Origin: Micromonospora craterilacus
Lineage (GTDB): Bacteria > Actinomycetota > Actinomycetes > Mycobacteriales > Micromonosporaceae
Direction of reading: 5' to 3'
DNA length: 64,000 nt
NCBI RefSeq assembly: GCF_003236315.1
Contig: NZ_POTY01000002.1
Coordinates: forward strand, 40,952-104,951
Shown here: positions 44,386 to 53,619 of the stretch, in pieces
Position numbering within the stretch: position 1 is the stretch's first letter
Layout: each line of letters begins with the position of its first letter
Notes under the pieces: generated by a model
Database searches by the model: none
Told to the model about the DNA's origin: nothing
Seen by the model: only the letters and a program-made list of their open reading frames with translations
Translations under genes and position numbers: made by a program

Positions 44386-44448
44386 AATTCGGGGCGGCGT
44401 GCTGGCCGGGTCGCGCTCGTCACCGGCGCCGGCCGGGGCGCCGGATGA
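44377..44448 (+). pseudogene. 23-codon stub of a short-chain dehydrogenase N-terminus, coupled to the next gene
   Basis: An ATG inside the operator opens a frame encoding MSANSGRRAGRVALVTGAG and then RGAG before TGA. GRVALVTGAGRG is the beta1-loop start of an SDR Rossmann fold with its TGxxxGxG glycine motif. The frame stops exactly where the complete SDR gene starts (ATGA overlap). It looks like the remains of a second SDR gene, or a leftover of a gene replacement, now serving as a translated leader. It is too short to fold alone. Confidence 0.6.
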
Positions 44449-45230
44449 CCGGGCTGGCGCTGCCCGGCGCCGCCGTCGTGGTGACCGGCGCGGGCTCCGG
44501 CATCGGGGCGGCGCTGGCCACCCGGTTCGCCACCGCGGGCGCCCGGGTGGTGGTCAACGACCTCGACGCCACCGCGGCGCGGGCCGTCGCGGCGCGCACC
44601 GGTGGCCACGCCTGCCCCGGTGACGCGGCCGATCCGGCCGGCGTGGCGGCCCTGGTCGACTTCGCCCGCCGGCAGCTCGGCACCATCGACCTCTACTGCG
44701 CCAACGCCGGCGTGGCGGCCGGCGGCGGCGCCGACGCACCCGAGCAGACATGGCAGGCGGCCTGGCGGGTCAACGTGATGTCCCACGTGTACGCCGCCCG
44801 GGAACTGCTGCCGCACTGGCTCACCACCGGGCGTGGCCGGCTGCTTGTCACCGCCTCCGCCGCCGGCCTGCTCACCCTGCTCGGCAAGGCGCCGTACGCG
44901 GTGACCAAGCATGCCGCGCTCGGCTTCGCCGAATGGCTGCGCGCCACGTACGCCCACCGTGGCGTGACCGTCCAGGCACTGTGCCCGCAGGGGGTGCGTA
45001 CCCCGATGCTGGCGGGCGCCGACGCGCTGAGCAGCGCCCTGCTCGACGGCACGGCCCTCACCCCCGAGCAGGTGGCCGACTGCGTGGTCGAGGCACTGGC
45101 CGACGACCGCTTCCTGGTGCTGCCCCACCCCGAGGTCGCCACCTGGTACGCCAACCGCGCGGCGGACCCGGACCGCTGGCTGCGCGCGATGAACCGGATT
45201 CAGCAGGACACGGAGCGCCGCGATGCCTGA
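44445..45230 (+). CDS. Short-chain dehydrogenase/reductase (possible LvaD-like role)
   Basis: NAD(P)-dependent oxidoreductase of 261 aa. TGAGSGIGAAL at residues 13-23, NAGVA near 87, and the catalytic YAVTK (YxxxK) in LLGKAPYAVTKHAALGF near 150 show an intact classical SDR. Its first codon overlaps the stop of a short SDR-like stub, and its end overlaps the kinase gene by 8 bases. In the levulinate pathway of Pseudomonas putida an SDR (LvaD) reduces a 4-ketoacyl-CoA before a kinase acts. The same gene company here suggests a similar ketone/alcohol step, but substrate is inferred. Confidence 0.82.
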   Translation: MTGLALPGAAVVVTGAGSGIGAALATRFATAGARVVVNDLDATAARAVAARTGGHACPGDAADPAGVAALVDFARRQLGTIDLYCANAGVAAGGGADAPEQTWQAAWRVNVMSHVYAARELLPHWLTTGRGRLLVTASAAGLLTLLGKAPYAVTKHAALGFAEWLRATYAHRGVTVQALCPQGVRTPMLAGADALSSALLDGTALTPEQVADCVVEALADDRFLVLPHPEVATWYANRAADPDRWLRAMNRIQQDTERRDA

Positions 45231-46284
45231 CCCGCCGGACGGCAGCGCGCCACCGGACCGGGCGCACAACAGGACGACGGACCGGGCACCCGGCGTCCGG
45301 GTGCCGGAGCTGCCCGGGCTGGACCTGGACCGGCTGGCGGCGTACCTGGACCGGGCCGCGCCCGGGCTGGTCGGCGGGGCGCTGCGGGGGAAACTGTTGG
45401 CCGGCGGGCGGTCCAACCTCACCTACGCGGTGACCGACGGCCACGCCCGCTGGGTGCTGCGCCGGCCGCCGCTGGGCCACGTGCTGGCCACCGCACACGA
45501 CATGGGCCGCGAGTACCGGGTGATGGCGGCTCTCGCCCCGACCACCGTTCCGGTGCCGCCGATGGTGCACCACTGCCCCGACCCGGTGGTGCTCGGTGCG
45601 CCCTTCTACCTGATGGGGTACGTGCCGGGCTGGGTCCACCGCGAGCCGGCCGACCTGGCCGCCTGGTCGCCGCCGCAGGTCCGCGCCCTGGCGTTGGCGC
45701 TGGTCGACCTGCTCGCCGAGCTGCACACGATCGACCCGGCGGAGGTCGGACTGGCCGACTTCGGCCGCCCCGACGGCTTCAACGCCCGGCAGGTCCGGCG
45801 CTGGAAGCGCCAGCTCGACGCGTCCCGCAGCCGCGACCTGCCCGGCATCGACGAGCTGCACGACCGGCTCACCGCCGCCGTCCCCGCAGTCGGTGCCGGT
45901 GCCGTCCTGCACGGCGACTTCCGGTTGGACAACGTCCTGCTCGGCGACGACCGCACCGTGCGGGCGGTGCTCGACTGGGAGATGTCCACTCTCGGCGACC
46001 CGCTGGCCGACCTGGCCCTGTCGCTGCGCTACGCGACCCGGGTGGACGCGCCGGGGCAACCGGGCACCGGCGAACTCGCGGCCCGGTACGCGCAGCGCAC
46101 CGGCCGGCCGGTCGACGGCCTGGACTGGTATCTGGCCTTCGCCGCCTTCAAGCTCGCGGTGATCCTCGAGGGCGTGCACTACCGCTACGTGTGCGGGCAG
46201 ACCGTGGGCGACGGGTTCGACACCGTCGGCGCCCGGGTGCCACCGCTGATCGCCGAGGGCCTGGCCACGATCCGGAGGGGATGA
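45223..46284 (+). CDS. APH-family kinase, ACAD10/11- and LvaA-type 4-hydroxyacyl-CoA kinase candidate
   Basis: Cytoplasmic phosphotransferase of 353 aa with the aminoglycoside-phosphotransferase fold. GGRSNLTYAVTDG near 62 is the nucleotide loop. The catalytic loop VLHGDFRLDNVLL has H230, D232 and N237. VLDWEMSTLGDPLADLAL with D251 supplies the metal ligand. All kinase residues are intact. This subfamily is fused to acyl-CoA dehydrogenase in human ACAD10/ACAD11 and is LvaA in bacteria, where it phosphorylates the 4-hydroxyl of 4-hydroxyacyl-CoA. Here its stop touches the start of an ACAD10/11-type dehydrogenase gene. Antibiotic resistance is unlikely. Confidence 0.85.
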   Translation: MPDPPDGSAPPDRAHNRTTDRAPGVRVPELPGLDLDRLAAYLDRAAPGLVGGALRGKLLAGGRSNLTYAVTDGHARWVLRRPPLGHVLATAHDMGREYRVMAALAPTTVPVPPMVHHCPDPVVLGAPFYLMGYVPGWVHREPADLAAWSPPQVRALALALVDLLAELHTIDPAEVGLADFGRPDGFNARQVRRWKRQLDASRSRDLPGIDELHDRLTAAVPAVGAGAVLHGDFRLDNVLLGDDRTVRAVLDWEMSTLGDPLADLALSLRYATRVDAPGQPGTGELAARYAQRTGRPVDGLDWYLAFAAFKLAVILEGVHYRYVCGQTVGDGFDTVGARVPPLIAEGLATIRRG

Positions 46285-47520
<1,236 letters not shown>

Positions 47521-47567
47521 ACTCGGCTCGCACGAACGGAACTCCAATGGTGAGGGGGCGGACGCGG

Positions 47568-48266
47568 ATGGGCAGGGCCGAGGCGCCGGGTCGGACCGAA
47601 GTGCCGGGTCGGGCCGACTCTGCCGGCCGGGGCGAGTCCGCCGGCCGGGGCGAGTCCGCGGGCCGCGAGGCTGCCGGCCGCGTCGACGGGCGGACCGCCC
47701 GGGCCGAGCGCACCCGGGCGGCGATCGTCGAGGCGCACCTCGACCTCATCGCCGAGGGCGACCTGCGACCGACCGGCGAACGCATCGCCGAGCGGGCCGG
47801 CATCTCCCTGCGTACGCTCTGGACCAACTTCAAGGACATGGAAACCCTGTTCGAGGCGAGCGGCGCGGAGCTGCTCCGGCAGCAGGACGCCGCCTGGCGG
47901 CCGATCTCGCCCACGTTGCCGCTGGCCAAGCGGATCGACGCGTACTGCCGGCAGCGGGCGAAGCTGCTGCAACTCATCGCGCCGTCGGCCCGGGCCGCCC
48001 AGATGCGCGAGCCGGTCTCGGCACAGCTGCGCCGCAACCGGCTCAAGCACATCGACCGGGTACGCGACGAGGTCGAGCAGCTGTTCGCCGTCGAGCTGGA
48101 CCGGGCCGGGACGGGCCGGGAGCAACTGCTCAACGCGGTGGTGGCGGCGAGCATGTGGCCGGCCTGGTCGATGCTGCGCGACGGCCTCGGGCTGGGCGTG
48201 GACGCCGCCCGCGCGGTGATGGCCCGTACCGTCGCCGCCCTGCTCGCGGAGCCGGTCGCCCGCTGA
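47568..48266 (+). CDS. TetR-family transcriptional regulator, candidate for the TRCAYT-N3-AGTGYA sites
   Basis: 232-aa repressor from ATG 47568 (GAGGGGG upstream; ATG 47547 is an alternative giving 239 aa). The first 45 residues are a low-complexity Gly/Arg/Ser tail with the repeated block GRGESA. The TetR helix-turn-helix follows (TGERIAERAGISLRTLWTNFKDMETLF), then a helical ligand domain. It lies between two of the four shared operators and downstream of the acyl-CoA operon, so it is the natural candidate regulator. A CoA thioester would be the expected ligand type. Confidence 0.8.
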   Translation: MGRAEAPGRTEVPGRADSAGRGESAGRGESAGREAAGRVDGRTARAERTRAAIVEAHLDLIAEGDLRPTGERIAERAGISLRTLWTNFKDMETLFEASGAELLRQQDAAWRPISPTLPLAKRIDAYCRQRAKLLQLIAPSARAAQMREPVSAQLRRNRLKHIDRVRDEVEQLFAVELDRAGTGREQLLNAVVAASMWPAWSMLRDGLGLGVDAARAVMARTVAALLAEPVAR

Positions 48267-48381
48267 CCGCCCGCGCCGGACGACCACTGCGCTCCCGTGC
48301 GGGTGGCGTCGGTGGGCCGCCTCGTTCCGATTCACCTCTTCTCAACCGGTGTGCGATGGGTGAGACTCGATACATGGTTAA

Positions 48382-48396
48382 TGCATCTAGAGTGCA
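48382..48396. promoter_or_regulatory. TRCAYT-N3-AGTGYA-type operator before the LuxR-family gene
   Basis: TGCATCTAGAGTGCA is a nearly perfect dyad ending 7 bases before the preferred GTG start at 48404. It supports that start over ATG 48374, which would place the operator inside the coding sequence. Confidence 0.6.
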
Positions 48397-48403
48397 AATA
48401 ACC

Positions 48404-51226
48404 GTGCTGCGGGGCCGGGAGCACGAGCGGCGGGAGATCCGTGACCTGCTCGCCACCCGTGCCGGGGGAGCGCTGCTGCTGCACGGCGAGCCCGGCGCCG
48501 GCCGTACCGCCCTGCTGGCGTACGCCCACCGGCACGCCGACGGCCGGACGCTCCTAGCCGGGACCGGCGTGCCCGACGAGGCGCCGCTGCCCTACGCCGG
48601 GCTGCAACGACTGCTCGATCCGGTACTCGACCGGGCCGCAGCGCTGCCCGAGCGGCAACGGCAGGTGCTACGCCGCGCCCTGGCCGGCGAGGGATGCCCC
48701 GAGGCCGACCGGCTCGCCCTGTCGATGGCCGTGCTCGGACTGCTCGCCGCCGTCACGCGGGACCGCCCGCTGCTCTGCACCATGGACGACGTCGACCTGG
48801 GCGACACACCGACCGCGCGGACCGTCGCCTTCGTGGCCCGACGACTTCGCCATCTGCCGGTCACCCTCCTGCTCACCGCCGGCAGCGACATCGGCGCGGC
48901 CGGCATACCCCACCGCCGGCTGCTTCCGCTCGACGACCACGACAGCCACGCCCTGCTCGCCGATCGACGGCCCGGACCGCGGCCACCCGCACCCGTGCTC
49001 GCGGCGCTGGCCACGATCGCCGATGGCAACCCGCAGGCCCTGGTCGACCTCGCCGACACGTTGACCCCCGGGCAGTGGCACGGGCAGGAGCCGCTGCCCA
49101 GCGCACCGCCACCCGACGGCGGCCTGGCGCGGGCGTACCGGTCCCTGCTGGCCCGGCTGCCGGGTGACACCCGGTGCGTGCTGCTGCTGGCCGCGCTCGC
49201 CGCCGACGCCGCCCCCGGGACCCTGGCCCGCGCCCCCGGCAGTACCGGCGGGACGCCCGTCCCGGTCGAGGCCGCCACGCTCGCCGGCGCCGTCCGGGCC
49301 GTGGGCAACTCCGTCGCCGCGCTCACCCCGGTCGAGGCCGCCGGCCTGGTCCGGGTCGACCCGCAGGGCGACGTCATCTTCCCCCGGCCGCTCGCCCGCA
49401 GCATGGTCCAGGCGACGGCGTCCCTCGCCGAGCGGCGCGCCGCCCATCTGCTGCTCGCCGGGGCGCTTGACGCGTCTGGTCACCGGCTGCGCCGGGCGCT
49501 GCACCGGGCCGCCGCCGCCGACGGCCCGGACCCGGCGCTGGCCGTCGAGCTGGAGCGGGCCGCAGCCAGCGGTGAGGACGGCTGGGACACCGCCGCGACC
49601 GCGCTGAGCCGGGCCGCCGACCTCAGCGACGACCCGGTCCGCGCCGCCACCCGGCGGGTCACCGCCGCCCGCTACGCCTGGTCCGCCGGGCAGCCCGACC
49701 GGGCCCGGGCACTGCTGAGTGCGCTGCCCTCCGCACCAGCCGCACCTGCCGACCTGTTGGCCGCCCCTCCCGCTGCGTCGGCAGCAGCGGCCGTCACCGG
49801 AGGCGCCGATCTGCTGCGCGGCGAGATGCAGCTGCGCTGCGGCCCACCAGCCGTGGCGTTGCCGACCCTGATGGCGGCCGCGACCGCGCTGGCCGGCACC
49901 GACCGCACCACGGCACTGGTCGCCCTGGTCCGGGCCGGGGAGGCCATCTGCTTCTCCGGCGACCAGTACCGCTACGCCGAGGTGGCGCGCCGGGTGGCGG
50001 CGCTGCGCCGCGACGGGGATCCGCCGCCGGCGGAACTGATGACCGCGCTCGTCGCCGGGGTCGCCGCGACCCTGCGCGGCGAGCACGGGCAGGGCGGGCC
50101 GCTGCTACGCCGGGCCGTCGTACTCGGCGGACGGTTGACCAATGCCGTGGTCAGCCCGACCGCGCTGACCGGGGCGGCCGTGGCCGGGCTGCTGGTCGCC
50201 GTGGACGCCGCCGCGCACCGGCTCGCCGACCGCGCCGTCGACCTGGCCCGCAGCCGGGGCGAACTGTCCGTCCTGCCGAGGGCCTTCGAACTGCGCGCCA
50301 TGGCCGAGTACTGGCTCGGCCGGCACGACGCGGCGGTGGAGAGCTGCCGGGATGGGCTGCGCGTGGCGCGGGCCACCGGCCAGCACACCTGTGCCGGCGT
50401 ACACCTGGGTCTGCTGGCCGTGCTCGCCGCGGTGCGCGCCGACCGGGCCGCCTGCCTGCGGCAGGTGGCCGAGATCGGCGACACCGCCGCGCCGGACAGC
50501 CGGCCGTACGCCCTCGCCCAGTGGGCCCTCGCGGTGCTCGACCTGGTCGACGGCCGGTACGCCGACGCCGCCGACCGCCTCACCGCGCTGGCCCGCCCCG
50601 GCACCGGCCGCGGCCAGGTCCTCGTCCAGGTGATGGCCACGCCCCACCTGGTGGAGGCCGCCGTGCACGTCGGCCGGCACGCGCAGGCCCGCGCCGCGCT
50701 CGCCGTCTTCGACCGCTGGGCCGGCAGTACGGCCAGCCCGTCCCGCCGGGCACTCTCCGCCCGATGCCACGCGCTGCTGGCCCCGCGCGGCAGTGTCGAG
50801 GCGGAGGAACAGTTCCGGACCGCGTTGCGGCTGCACCCGGCCGACGCCGCCACCTTCGAACGGGCCCGCACCGAACTGCTCTTCGGCCGGGACCTGCGCC
50901 GCAGCCGCCGACCACGCGACGCCCGCGACCACCTGCACCGCGCCCGCCAGACGTTCACCCTGCTCGGGGCGCAGGTGTGGGCCGAGCAGGCCACCACCGA
51001 ACTACGGGCGGCGGGAGAGTCCGTCGGCGCGCCGGACCGGCCGGCCGAGCAACTGTTGACCGGTCAGCAACTGCGGATCGCGCACCTGGTCGCCTCCGGT
51101 GCCACCAACCGGGAGGTCGCCACCCAGATGTTCCTGTCCACCCGGACCGTCGACCATCACCTGCGCAACATCTTCCACCGGCTCGGCATCCGCTCCCGCA
51201 CCGAACTGGCCCGCGTACTCGGCTAG
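48404..51226 (+). CDS. Large LuxR-family (LAL) ATPase regulator
   Basis: 940-aa transcriptional regulator with N-terminal AAA/STAND ATPase and C-terminal LuxR DNA-binding domain. The Walker A is GEPGAGRTA (residues 28-36), where the usual Lys is Arg34. A Walker-B-like PLLCTMDDVDLGD follows near 115. The middle is Ala-rich and helical, TPR-like. The last 60 residues contain LRIAHLVASGATNREVATQMFLSTRTVDHHLRNIFHRLGI, a complete LuxR HTH. LAL proteins activate catabolic or antibiotic genes on binding an inducer. Its promoter carries the operator shared with the acyl-CoA regulon, so it is likely a member of that regulon or a second controller of it. Confidence 0.88.
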   Translation: MLRGREHERREIRDLLATRAGGALLLHGEPGAGRTALLAYAHRHADGRTLLAGTGVPDEAPLPYAGLQRLLDPVLDRAAALPERQRQVLRRALAGEGCPEADRLALSMAVLGLLAAVTRDRPLLCTMDDVDLGDTPTARTVAFVARRLRHLPVTLLLTAGSDIGAAGIPHRRLLPLDDHDSHALLADRRPGPRPPAPVLAALATIADGNPQALVDLADTLTPGQWHGQEPLPSAPPPDGGLARAYRSLLARLPGDTRCVLLLAALAADAAPGTLARAPGSTGGTPVPVEAATLAGAVRAVGNSVAALTPVEAAGLVRVDPQGDVIFPRPLARSMVQATASLAERRAAHLLLAGALDASGHRLRRALHRAAAADGPDPALAVELERAAASGEDGWDTAATALSRAADLSDDPVRAATRRVTAARYAWSAGQPDRARALLSALPSAPAAPADLLAAPPAASAAAAVTGGADLLRGEMQLRCGPPAVALPTLMAAATALAGTDRTTALVALVRAGEAICFSGDQYRYAEVARRVAALRRDGDPPPAELMTALVAGVAATLRGEHGQGGPLLRRAVVLGGRLTNAVVSPTALTGAAVAGLLVAVDAAAHRLADRAVDLARSRGELSVLPRAFELRAMAEYWLGRHDAAVESCRDGLRVARATGQHTCAGVHLGLLAVLAAVRADRAACLRQVAEIGDTAAPDSRPYALAQWALAVLDLVDGRYADAADRLTALARPGTGRGQVLVQVMATPHLVEAAVHVGRHAQARAALAVFDRWAGSTASPSRRALSARCHALLAPRGSVEAEEQFRTALRLHPADAATFERARTELLFGRDLRRSRRPRDARDHLHRARQTFTLLGAQVWAEQATTELRAAGESVGAPDRPAEQLLTGQQLRIAHLVASGATNREVATQMFLSTRTVDHHLRNIFHRLGIRSRTELARVLG

Positions 51227-51260
51227 GCGGAGTCCTGGCCGGCGGGGCTAGAGTCCGACC

Positions 51261-52031
51261 ATGGCCGACTTCACGGGGGACAACCTGAGCGGCTCGCGCT
51301 TCGAGCGGGTCGACCTGACCAGTGCCGAGTTCCGAGCTGTCGACCTGTCCCAGGCTCGGTTCCGTGGCGTCGACCTGCGCGAGGTGGTGATGCGCGGCGT
51401 CGAGCTGGTCGACGTCCGCATCGACGGTGAGATCCACAACCTGGTGGTCAACGGGGTCGATGTGGCGCCGCTGGTCAACGCGGAGCTCGACCGGCGTGAC
51501 CCCCTCCGGGTCAGGATGCGCCCCACCGACCCGGACGGGTTCCGGGAAGCGTGGGGCATCGTCGAGGGGCTCTGGGAGGGCACGGTCGCGCGGGCTCGCG
51601 GCTTGGATCCCGGGCTGCTGCACGACTCGGTGGACGGCGAGTGGTCGTTCATCGAGACCCTGCGCCATCTGGTGTTCGCCACCGACGCGTGGGTGCGGCG
51701 GGCCATCCTCGGCGACCCCGCGCCGTGGGATCCGCTCGGCCTGCCGTGGGACGAGATGCCGGACACCCCGGGGATCCCGCGAGACCGCCAGGTCCGTCCC
51801 TCCCTCGACGAGGCTCTAGTCTTGCGCCGCGACCGGATGGCGACCGTGCGCACGGTGCTCGACGGCCTGACCGACGAGTCCCTGGCCAGCCGCACCGACC
51901 CGGTCGAGGGTGCCGGCTGGCCACCGCCGGAAAGCTTCCCGGTACGCGAGTGCCTGCTGGTCGTCCTGAACGAGGAGTGGCACCACCGGCGGTTCGCCGA
52001 GCGGGATCTCGACGCCCTGGAGACAGGCTAG
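51261..52031 (+). CDS. Pentapeptide-repeat plus DinB-like fusion protein
   Basis: 256-aa cytoplasmic protein. Residues 1-50 contain pentapeptide-type repeats (NLSGSRFERVDLTSAEFRAVDL). The rest is a DinB/YfiT-like four-helix bundle with WSFIETLRHLVFATDAWVRRAI near 125 and a late NEEWHHRRFAERDL carrying the His pair of the metal site. DinB-fold proteins are thiol transferases or metal-dependent hydrolases; mycothiol-dependent transfer is common in actinobacteria. TAGAGT at 51249-51254 is 6 bases from the ATG, so the transcript is probably leaderless. Its stop shares CTAG with the stop of the convergent sigma factor gene. Confidence 0.78.
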   Translation: MADFTGDNLSGSRFERVDLTSAEFRAVDLSQARFRGVDLREVVMRGVELVDVRIDGEIHNLVVNGVDVAPLVNAELDRRDPLRVRMRPTDPDGFREAWGIVEGLWEGTVARARGLDPGLLHDSVDGEWSFIETLRHLVFATDAWVRRAILGDPAPWDPLGLPWDEMPDTPGIPRDRQVRPSLDEALVLRRDRMATVRTVLDGLTDESLASRTDPVEGAGWPPPESFPVRECLLVVLNEEWHHRRFAERDLDALETG

Positions 52032-52972
52032 GACCGTGTCCCCTCCGTCCACGGCCGGAGCTTCTCCGGGTTGCGTACCACCCAGATGCGCGTGATCCGG
52101 TCGGCTGCGAGGTCGAACGCCGCCACCGTCACGGTGATGCCGCCCAGTTGGGCGACCAGGCCGGGCCGGCCGTTGACCGTACGCTCCAGGATCGTCAGGT
52201 TGGGTGCGCGGCCTGCGATCTTGACGGCGTAGCGGGCGATCTGCTCGGCGCCCTCGATCGGGCGGAGCGCGGTGTTGACCCGGCCGCCGCCGTCGGCGAT
52301 CGCGGTGGCGTGCGGGTCGAGGAGAGCGATGAGGGCGTTGATGTCCTTGGCTTCCCAGGCCTGCTTGAAGTTCCGGACGATGTTCGCCTGTTGGGCTGTC
52401 GTGGTCGTGGGGGCCTGCGACGCGCGGATGCGGCGGCGGGCTGAGGAGGCGAGTTGGCGACAGGCCGCCGGGGTGCGGCCGACGATCTCGGCGACTTCGG
52501 TGAAGGAGTAGCGGAAGACGTCATGCAGGATGAACGCGACGCGTTCGGCCGGGGTCATCGATTCGAGTACGACGAGGAAGGCCATGTTGATCGACTCGTC
52601 GAGGGTGACCCGGTCGGCGGGGTCGGCGGTGGCGGCGTCCGACCGCCCGGTGACCCACTCCGTACCGTCGGGCAGGGGCTCGGGGATCCATTCGCCCACG
52701 TACCGTTCCCGTCGGGCCCGGGCCGAGCCGAGCAGGTCGAGGCAGATGCGGCTGGCGACGGTGGTCAGCCAGGCGCCGGGGGAGTCGATGGCTTCCTGTC
52801 GGTCTGGGGGCATGGCGTACCAGCGGGCGTAGGTCTCCTGGACGACATCCTCGGCATCGGCCAGCGAGCCGAGCAGCCGGTACGCGAGATTGATCAGCCG
52901 ACGTCGCTCGCTCATGACCGCACTCAGGCTCGGCTCGAACCGGCCGTCTGCTGGCCCGGATCGGGTGCTCAT
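52028..52972 (-). CDS. ECF41-type RNA polymerase sigma factor with SnoaL-like C-terminal domain
   Basis: 314-aa alternative sigma factor (SigJ-like). Region 2 is at about 27-95 (AYRLLGSLADAEDVVQETYARW), region 4 at about 130-185. A C-terminal NTF2/SnoaL domain follows from about 195. ECF41 hallmarks are visible: WIPEPL at 95-100, DGGG at 227-230 and NPEKL at 301-305. In this group the C-terminal domain replaces an anti-sigma factor and both inhibits and is needed for activity. ATG 52972 is chosen because GAGGGAG lies upstream; an in-frame extension to 53023 is possible. ECF41 factors usually control one adjacent gene; here a small membrane protein is divergently placed. Confidence 0.9.
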   Translation of the reverse strand: MSTRSGPADGRFEPSLSAVMSERRRLINLAYRLLGSLADAEDVVQETYARWYAMPPDRQEAIDSPGAWLTTVASRICLDLLGSARARRERYVGEWIPEPLPDGTEWVTGRSDAATADPADRVTLDESINMAFLVVLESMTPAERVAFILHDVFRYSFTEVAEIVGRTPAACRQLASSARRRIRASQAPTTTTAQQANIVRNFKQAWEAKDINALIALLDPHATAIADGGGRVNTALRPIEGAEQIARYAVKIAGRAPNLTILERTVNGRPGLVAQLGGITVTVAAFDLAADRITRIWVVRNPEKLRPWTEGTRS

Positions 52973-53034
52973 GGTGTTGCCGACTCCCTCGGTCGCAGCT
53001 GCCTCACCAGTTCGACGAGACACCGCGCCGAACT

Positions 53035-53057
53035 GTGAGGCCGGCGGGTCGCCTCAC
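53035..53057. promoter_or_regulatory. Inverted repeat GTGAGGC-N9-GCCTCAC
   Basis: A perfect 7-bp inverted repeat between the divergent sigma-factor and membrane-protein genes. Its right arm forms part of the candidate ECF41 -35 element at 53052. Confidence 0.5.
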
Positions 53058-53078
53058 ATTCCGAGCGGTCGCGTCGTC
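53052..53078 (+). promoter_or_regulatory. Candidate ECF41-dependent promoter
   Basis: CCTCACA at 53052-53058 and CGTC at 53075-53078 are exactly 16 bp apart. This matches the known ECF41 pattern TGTCACA-N16-CGTC except for two -35 bases. It points to the membrane-protein gene at 53141. Confidence 0.5.
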
Positions 53079-53140
53079 GGACTTGCTGAGACAACATCCA
53101 GCACCGACAAGCTACTTCCTGCCGCCGAAGGAGTTCTTCC

Positions 53141-53533
53141 ATGCGTAGGGCCTTTGCCGGACTGGCGATCCTGCTCCTGTTGGTCGTCGTCGCCGAGTTC
53201 TTCTTTGCCGCGAGCGGGGCCTTCGGCACCGGGCCCGACCGCGACGCCTACCGGCCCCATCACGCGTTGGGGTACGTGATCTTCCTTCTGCCGGTGGTGA
53301 TGGCGATCGTCGCCGCGCTGGCCCGGCTGCCGGGGCGGCTGATCGGGATGGCGGCGTTGGTCGCCGGGCTCACCGGTGTCCAGGTGGCGATCGCGAAGCT
53401 GGCCCGGGCGGTCGGCGACACCGGTGACCGGGTCGGCGTCGGCGAGCTTCTCTTCGGTCTGCACGCGGTAAACGGTCTGGCCATCGTGGCGGTGGTCTGG
53501 ATGATCGTCCGGCAGGCGCGAGCGCTGTCCTGA
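53141..53533 (+). CDS. Small four-helix membrane protein, likely ECF41 target
   Basis: 130-aa integral membrane protein with four hydrophobic segments (about 5-27, 45-65, 68-90 and 107-126) and a short extracytoplasmic loop with DRDAYRPHHALGY. It resembles uncharacterised DUF6220-like proteins. AAGGAG precedes ATG 53141. Its divergent placement next to the ECF41 gene and the matching promoter suggest it is the sigma factor's target. Carboxymuconolactone decarboxylase-like genes are the more usual partners, so this one is less typical. Function unknown. Confidence 0.72.
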   Translation: MRRAFAGLAILLLLVVVAEFFFAASGAFGTGPDRDAYRPHHALGYVIFLLPVVMAIVAALARLPGRLIGMAALVAGLTGVQVAIAKLARAVGDTGDRVGVGELLFGLHAVNGLAIVAVVWMIVRQARALS

Positions 53534-53619
53534 CCTCGTCACGGTGGCACCCTTCGGTGCGGTGGCGGCCAGGACGTGCGGGTTCAAGCGATCCTCGTGT
53601 CTCTGCCATGATCGGTCGC

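Noticed and set aside
45223..46284. Aminoglycoside phosphotransferase resistance gene
   Set aside because: The APH fold is present, but position between an SDR and an ACAD10/11-type dehydrogenase and the sequence type point to acyl-CoA metabolism.
52895..52920. Possible fifth copy of the mini-ORF element inside the sigma factor gene (MSERRR)
   Set aside because: Only the first few codons resemble the element; the rest is conserved sigma region 2 sequence.
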